From an uncultured Oscillibacter sp. (GTDB lineage Bacteria > Bacillota > Clostridia > Oscillospirales > Oscillospiraceae), in the NCBI RefSeq assembly GCF_900544955.1, contig NZ_UQXD01000039.1, positions 1 through 22,178 of the forward strand: a stretch of DNA of 22,178 nucleotides. The letters run 5' to 3'. This document shows, in pieces, positions 20,641-22,178 of this stretch. The position numbers were made by a program, and so were the translations under genes. The notes under the pieces are model-generated. The model was given only the letters and a program-made list of their open reading frames with translations. It was not told the DNA's origin and made no database searches. Positions within the stretch are counted from its first letter, which is position 1. Every line of letters starts with the position of its first letter.

Positions 20641-21795
20641 TTATGCGTAAATCTTCCGCAAAATCGCCAGGGCGTCCTCCCGGGTCATCTTTCTGGGCTG
20701 GAAGGCCTGGAACATCTCCTCCACCACGGCCTGGGCCGCCTCCTCCAGGCGGCTCTCGTCGTAGGGGAACTCCCGGGGCTTTTTCAGGCCCACCACGTCG
20801 TAGACAAAGTGGAGCGCCGCGTCCCGGGCCTTGGCGCCGATCTCCTCCGGCGTCTCGGTGCCGTCGAAGGAGGCGCCCAGCTTTTGGCCGATGACCTTCA
20901 CCCGCTGGGGCAGGGCCGGGGCGTTGAACTCCAGCATATAGGGCATGGCAAAGCCGCAGCCCGCCCCGTGGGGCACGTGGAACAGCGACCCCAGCACGTG
21001 GCTGATGGAGTGGCCGGCATGGGTGTGGCCGTAGCCCAGCATCCAGCCGCCCACACAGCAGCAGATGGCCATGCGGCCCCGGGCGTCCAGGTTCTTCCCG
21101 TCCCGCACCGCCACCGGCAGCCACTGGATCACCTCGTCCATGGCCTTCTCCGTGAAGAAGCCGATGAGGTCGTTGGTGGCATTGGTGGTGTAGGACTCCA
21201 CCACGTGGGTCAGGGTATCCAGTCCGGTGATGGCGGTGAGCTGCGGGGGCATCCCCACCATCAGCTCCGGGTCAATGACGGCGTAATCCGCCATGGCGTT
21301 GGTGGCCAAAATGGGGCACTTGGTGCCGTCCGGCGCGGAGATCACCAGCCCGTCGGAGACCTCGCTGCCGGTGCCGGAGGTGGTGGGAATGCAGACCAGC
21401 CCCGGGGAGAGGGCCATGGGGGTGGAGAAATCCATGAAGCGGAGGATGGGGCCGTCGTTGAAGCGCAGCAGGTTCACCGCCTTGCCGGTGTCCATGCAGC
21501 TGCCGCCGCCCACGGCGATGGTGCAGTCGCACCCCTCCGCCCGGCACAGCGCCGCCGCCTGCTCCGCCATGTCCACCGGCGGGTCCGGCTCCACGCCGTC
21601 AAAGACGTAGAACTCCACCCCCGCCTCCCGGAGGCTGACGGTGATTTTGTCCACAATTCCAACGGCCGCCACCCCCTTGTCGCATACGAGGAACGCCTTC
21701 TTCGCGCCCATGGAGGTCACCAGCTCTCCCACCTGGCGGACGGAGCCGTTTCCGTACAGGAGCTTGACCCGCTGGTACATCTGGATATTCAGCAT
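20641..21795 (-). CDS. Iron-containing alcohol dehydrogenase (group III, FucO/1,3-propanediol dehydrogenase-like)
   Basis: A 384-residue group III alcohol dehydrogenase. The NAD-binding motif is GGGSCMDTGK (96-105), followed by PTTSGTGSEVS (137-147). The four metal ligands fall at D193, H197 (GLDTLTHVVE), H262 (AGHSISH) and H276 (HVPHG), matching FucO spacing. It reduces an aldehyde or oxidises an alcohol with NAD(P); butanol, 1,3-propanediol, lactaldehyde or 4-hydroxybutyrate are all possible. It is convergent with the GntR operon and has no GntR-type operator upstream, so it is probably controlled separately. A GAGG site precedes the start. It belongs to a different branch from the duplicated GldA-like genes. 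Confidence 0.93.
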   Translation of the reverse strand: MLNIQMYQRVKLLYGNGSVRQVGELVTSMGAKKAFLVCDKGVAAVGIVDKITVSLREAGVEFYVFDGVEPDPPVDMAEQAAALCRAEGCDCTIAVGGGSCMDTGKAVNLLRFNDGPILRFMDFSTPMALSPGLVCIPTTSGTGSEVSDGLVISAPDGTKCPILATNAMADYAVIDPELMVGMPPQLTAITGLDTLTHVVESYTTNATNDLIGFFTEKAMDEVIQWLPVAVRDGKNLDARGRMAICCCVGGWMLGYGHTHAGHSISHVLGSLFHVPHGAGCGFAMPYMLEFNAPALPQRVKVIGQKLGASFDGTETPEEIGAKARDAALHFVYDVVGLKKPREFPYDESRLEEAAQAVVEEMFQAFQPRKMTREDALAILRKIYA

Positions 21796-21869
21796 CGTAA
21801 CAACCTCTTTTCTTTCAGTAGTTACTAGTATGCTAACAGCTTCCCCGCTCCTTGAATTGTAAATTTAGG
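21796..21869 (-). promoter_or_regulatory. Upstream region of the Fe-ADH gene
   Basis: A/T-rich leader read on the minus strand, containing TTTACA, TTAGCATACTAG and a TAGT-T-ACTA dyad close to the start codon. A promoter is expected here, but I cannot find a -35/-10 pair with good spacing. The dyad may be an operator. Confidence 0.3.
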
Positions 21870-21905
21870 AAATGGCCCGGCGTCCCATGGGACGCCGGGC
21901 CATTT
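21870..21905. terminator. 36-bp perfect palindrome, terminator-like
   Basis: Two 18-base arms without loop, centred on CCATGG at 21887/21888, followed on the plus strand by further T. As RNA it would fold into a GC-rich stem with a tight loop. It resembles a terminator for plus-strand transcription or a bidirectional one for a gene right of the window; on the minus strand it would lie in or before the Fe-ADH leader. Confidence 0.6.
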
Positions 21906-21913
21906 TTCTGTTG

Positions 21914-22167
21914 AAAAGTCTCACAGTATTTCGCCGCCGGAGCAGCAAAAAAGATGGCATCCTGTTCTGCTGCGGCGCGTCCGCGGCAGAACCTTCCTCT
22001 CGTCCCGCAAATGTGCAGGCGAGGCGAAGAAGACGCTTCGCGGGCGCGCGGAGCGGGCCGCGGCGTGGCCTTCCCCTGTTCTCACTCTGTGTTCTGCCGG
22101 CGCTCTGCGGATGCGCGGAGCGGGCCGCAGCCTTGCCGAAAACATGCCTGCGCCCCGTTTTCGGCAA
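21914..22167. repeat. Structured intergenic repeat, copy B
   Basis: Diverged and longer partner of 9762-9934, again starting right after a terminator-like stem. It shares AAAAG, TCGCC..CGGAGCAGC, CATCCTGTTC and GGCAGAACC. The segment GTTCTGC..GCAGAAC forms a long hairpin, and the end is an 11-base stem (22133-22143 with 22157-22167) around ATGCCTGCGCCCC. Internally GCGCGGAGCGGGCCGC occurs twice (22046-22061, 22113-22128). No credible gene is seen from 21906 to the end of the window. Confidence 0.55.
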
Positions 22168-22178
22168 ATTTCATCGGG

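Noticed and set aside
20383..21828. 481-codon plus-strand open frame across the GntR end and Fe-ADH
   Set aside because: Crosses the bidirectional terminator and is antisense to the dehydrogenase.
21865..22167. 100-codon minus-strand open frame at the right end
   Set aside because: Lies over the palindrome and the structured repeat, arginine/proline-rich, no ribosome site.

Overview
This GC-rich window looks like a chromosomal segment of a gut-type anaerobic Firmicute. An Oscillospiraceae/Flavonifractor-Oscillibacter type organism is my inference, from the strong G/C third-position bias, the AGGAGG ribosome binding sites, the Firmicute-style HisZ and stand-alone PHP-type histidinol phosphatase, and a lactate/Etf cluster of the sort seen in butyrate producers. 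No rRNA, tRNA, CRISPR array, IS element or phage gene was recognised.

Left part (1-9106, minus strand): one tightly packed histidine operon reading right to left, hisZ-hisG (one fused ORF), hisD, hisC, hisB, hisH, hisA, hisF, hisIE and a PHP histidinol-phosphatase. It continues into a HAD hydrolase and the 5' end of a zincin-like metallopeptidase cut off by the window edge. Most junctions overlap by 4-7 bases or lie within about 55 bases. A sigma70-like promoter with an overlapping dyad sits at 9071-9106. Together the genes cover the PRPP-to-histidine steps.

Middle (9150-11500): a terminator, a 59-codon orphan gene divergent from a small XRE regulator, a structured intergenic repeat, a PhnD-like lipoprotein without transporter partners (minus strand), and a divergent cupin gene.

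Right part (11500-20513, plus strand): cupin, GldA-like metal-dependent dehydrogenase copy 1 and an SDR oxidoreductase, then a terminator. Next comes a second, apparently base-for-base identical copy of the GldA-like gene (1,141-bp exact repeat) under its own promoter. A terminator follows, then an operon of a GlcD/LctD-type FAD 2-hydroxyacid dehydrogenase, an acyl-CoA dehydrogenase, EtfB, EtfA and a FadR/LldR-type GntR regulator. The promoters of GldA-like copy 2 and of the LctD-type operon are paralogous cassettes: the same 17-base upstream block, the same -35/-10 with 17-base spacers, and an AATTGGTnnnACCAATT-type GntR operator just after the predicted start. An overlapping second dyad covaries between them. 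The regulator encoded at the end of the operon is the obvious candidate to bind both, making a self-regulated hydroxyacid/alcohol oxidation module with Etf as the shared electron carrier.

Right end (20514-22178): two hairpins (the second a bidirectional terminator), a convergent Fe-dependent alcohol dehydrogenase on the minus strand, a 36-bp perfect palindrome, and a second diverged copy of the structured intergenic repeat.
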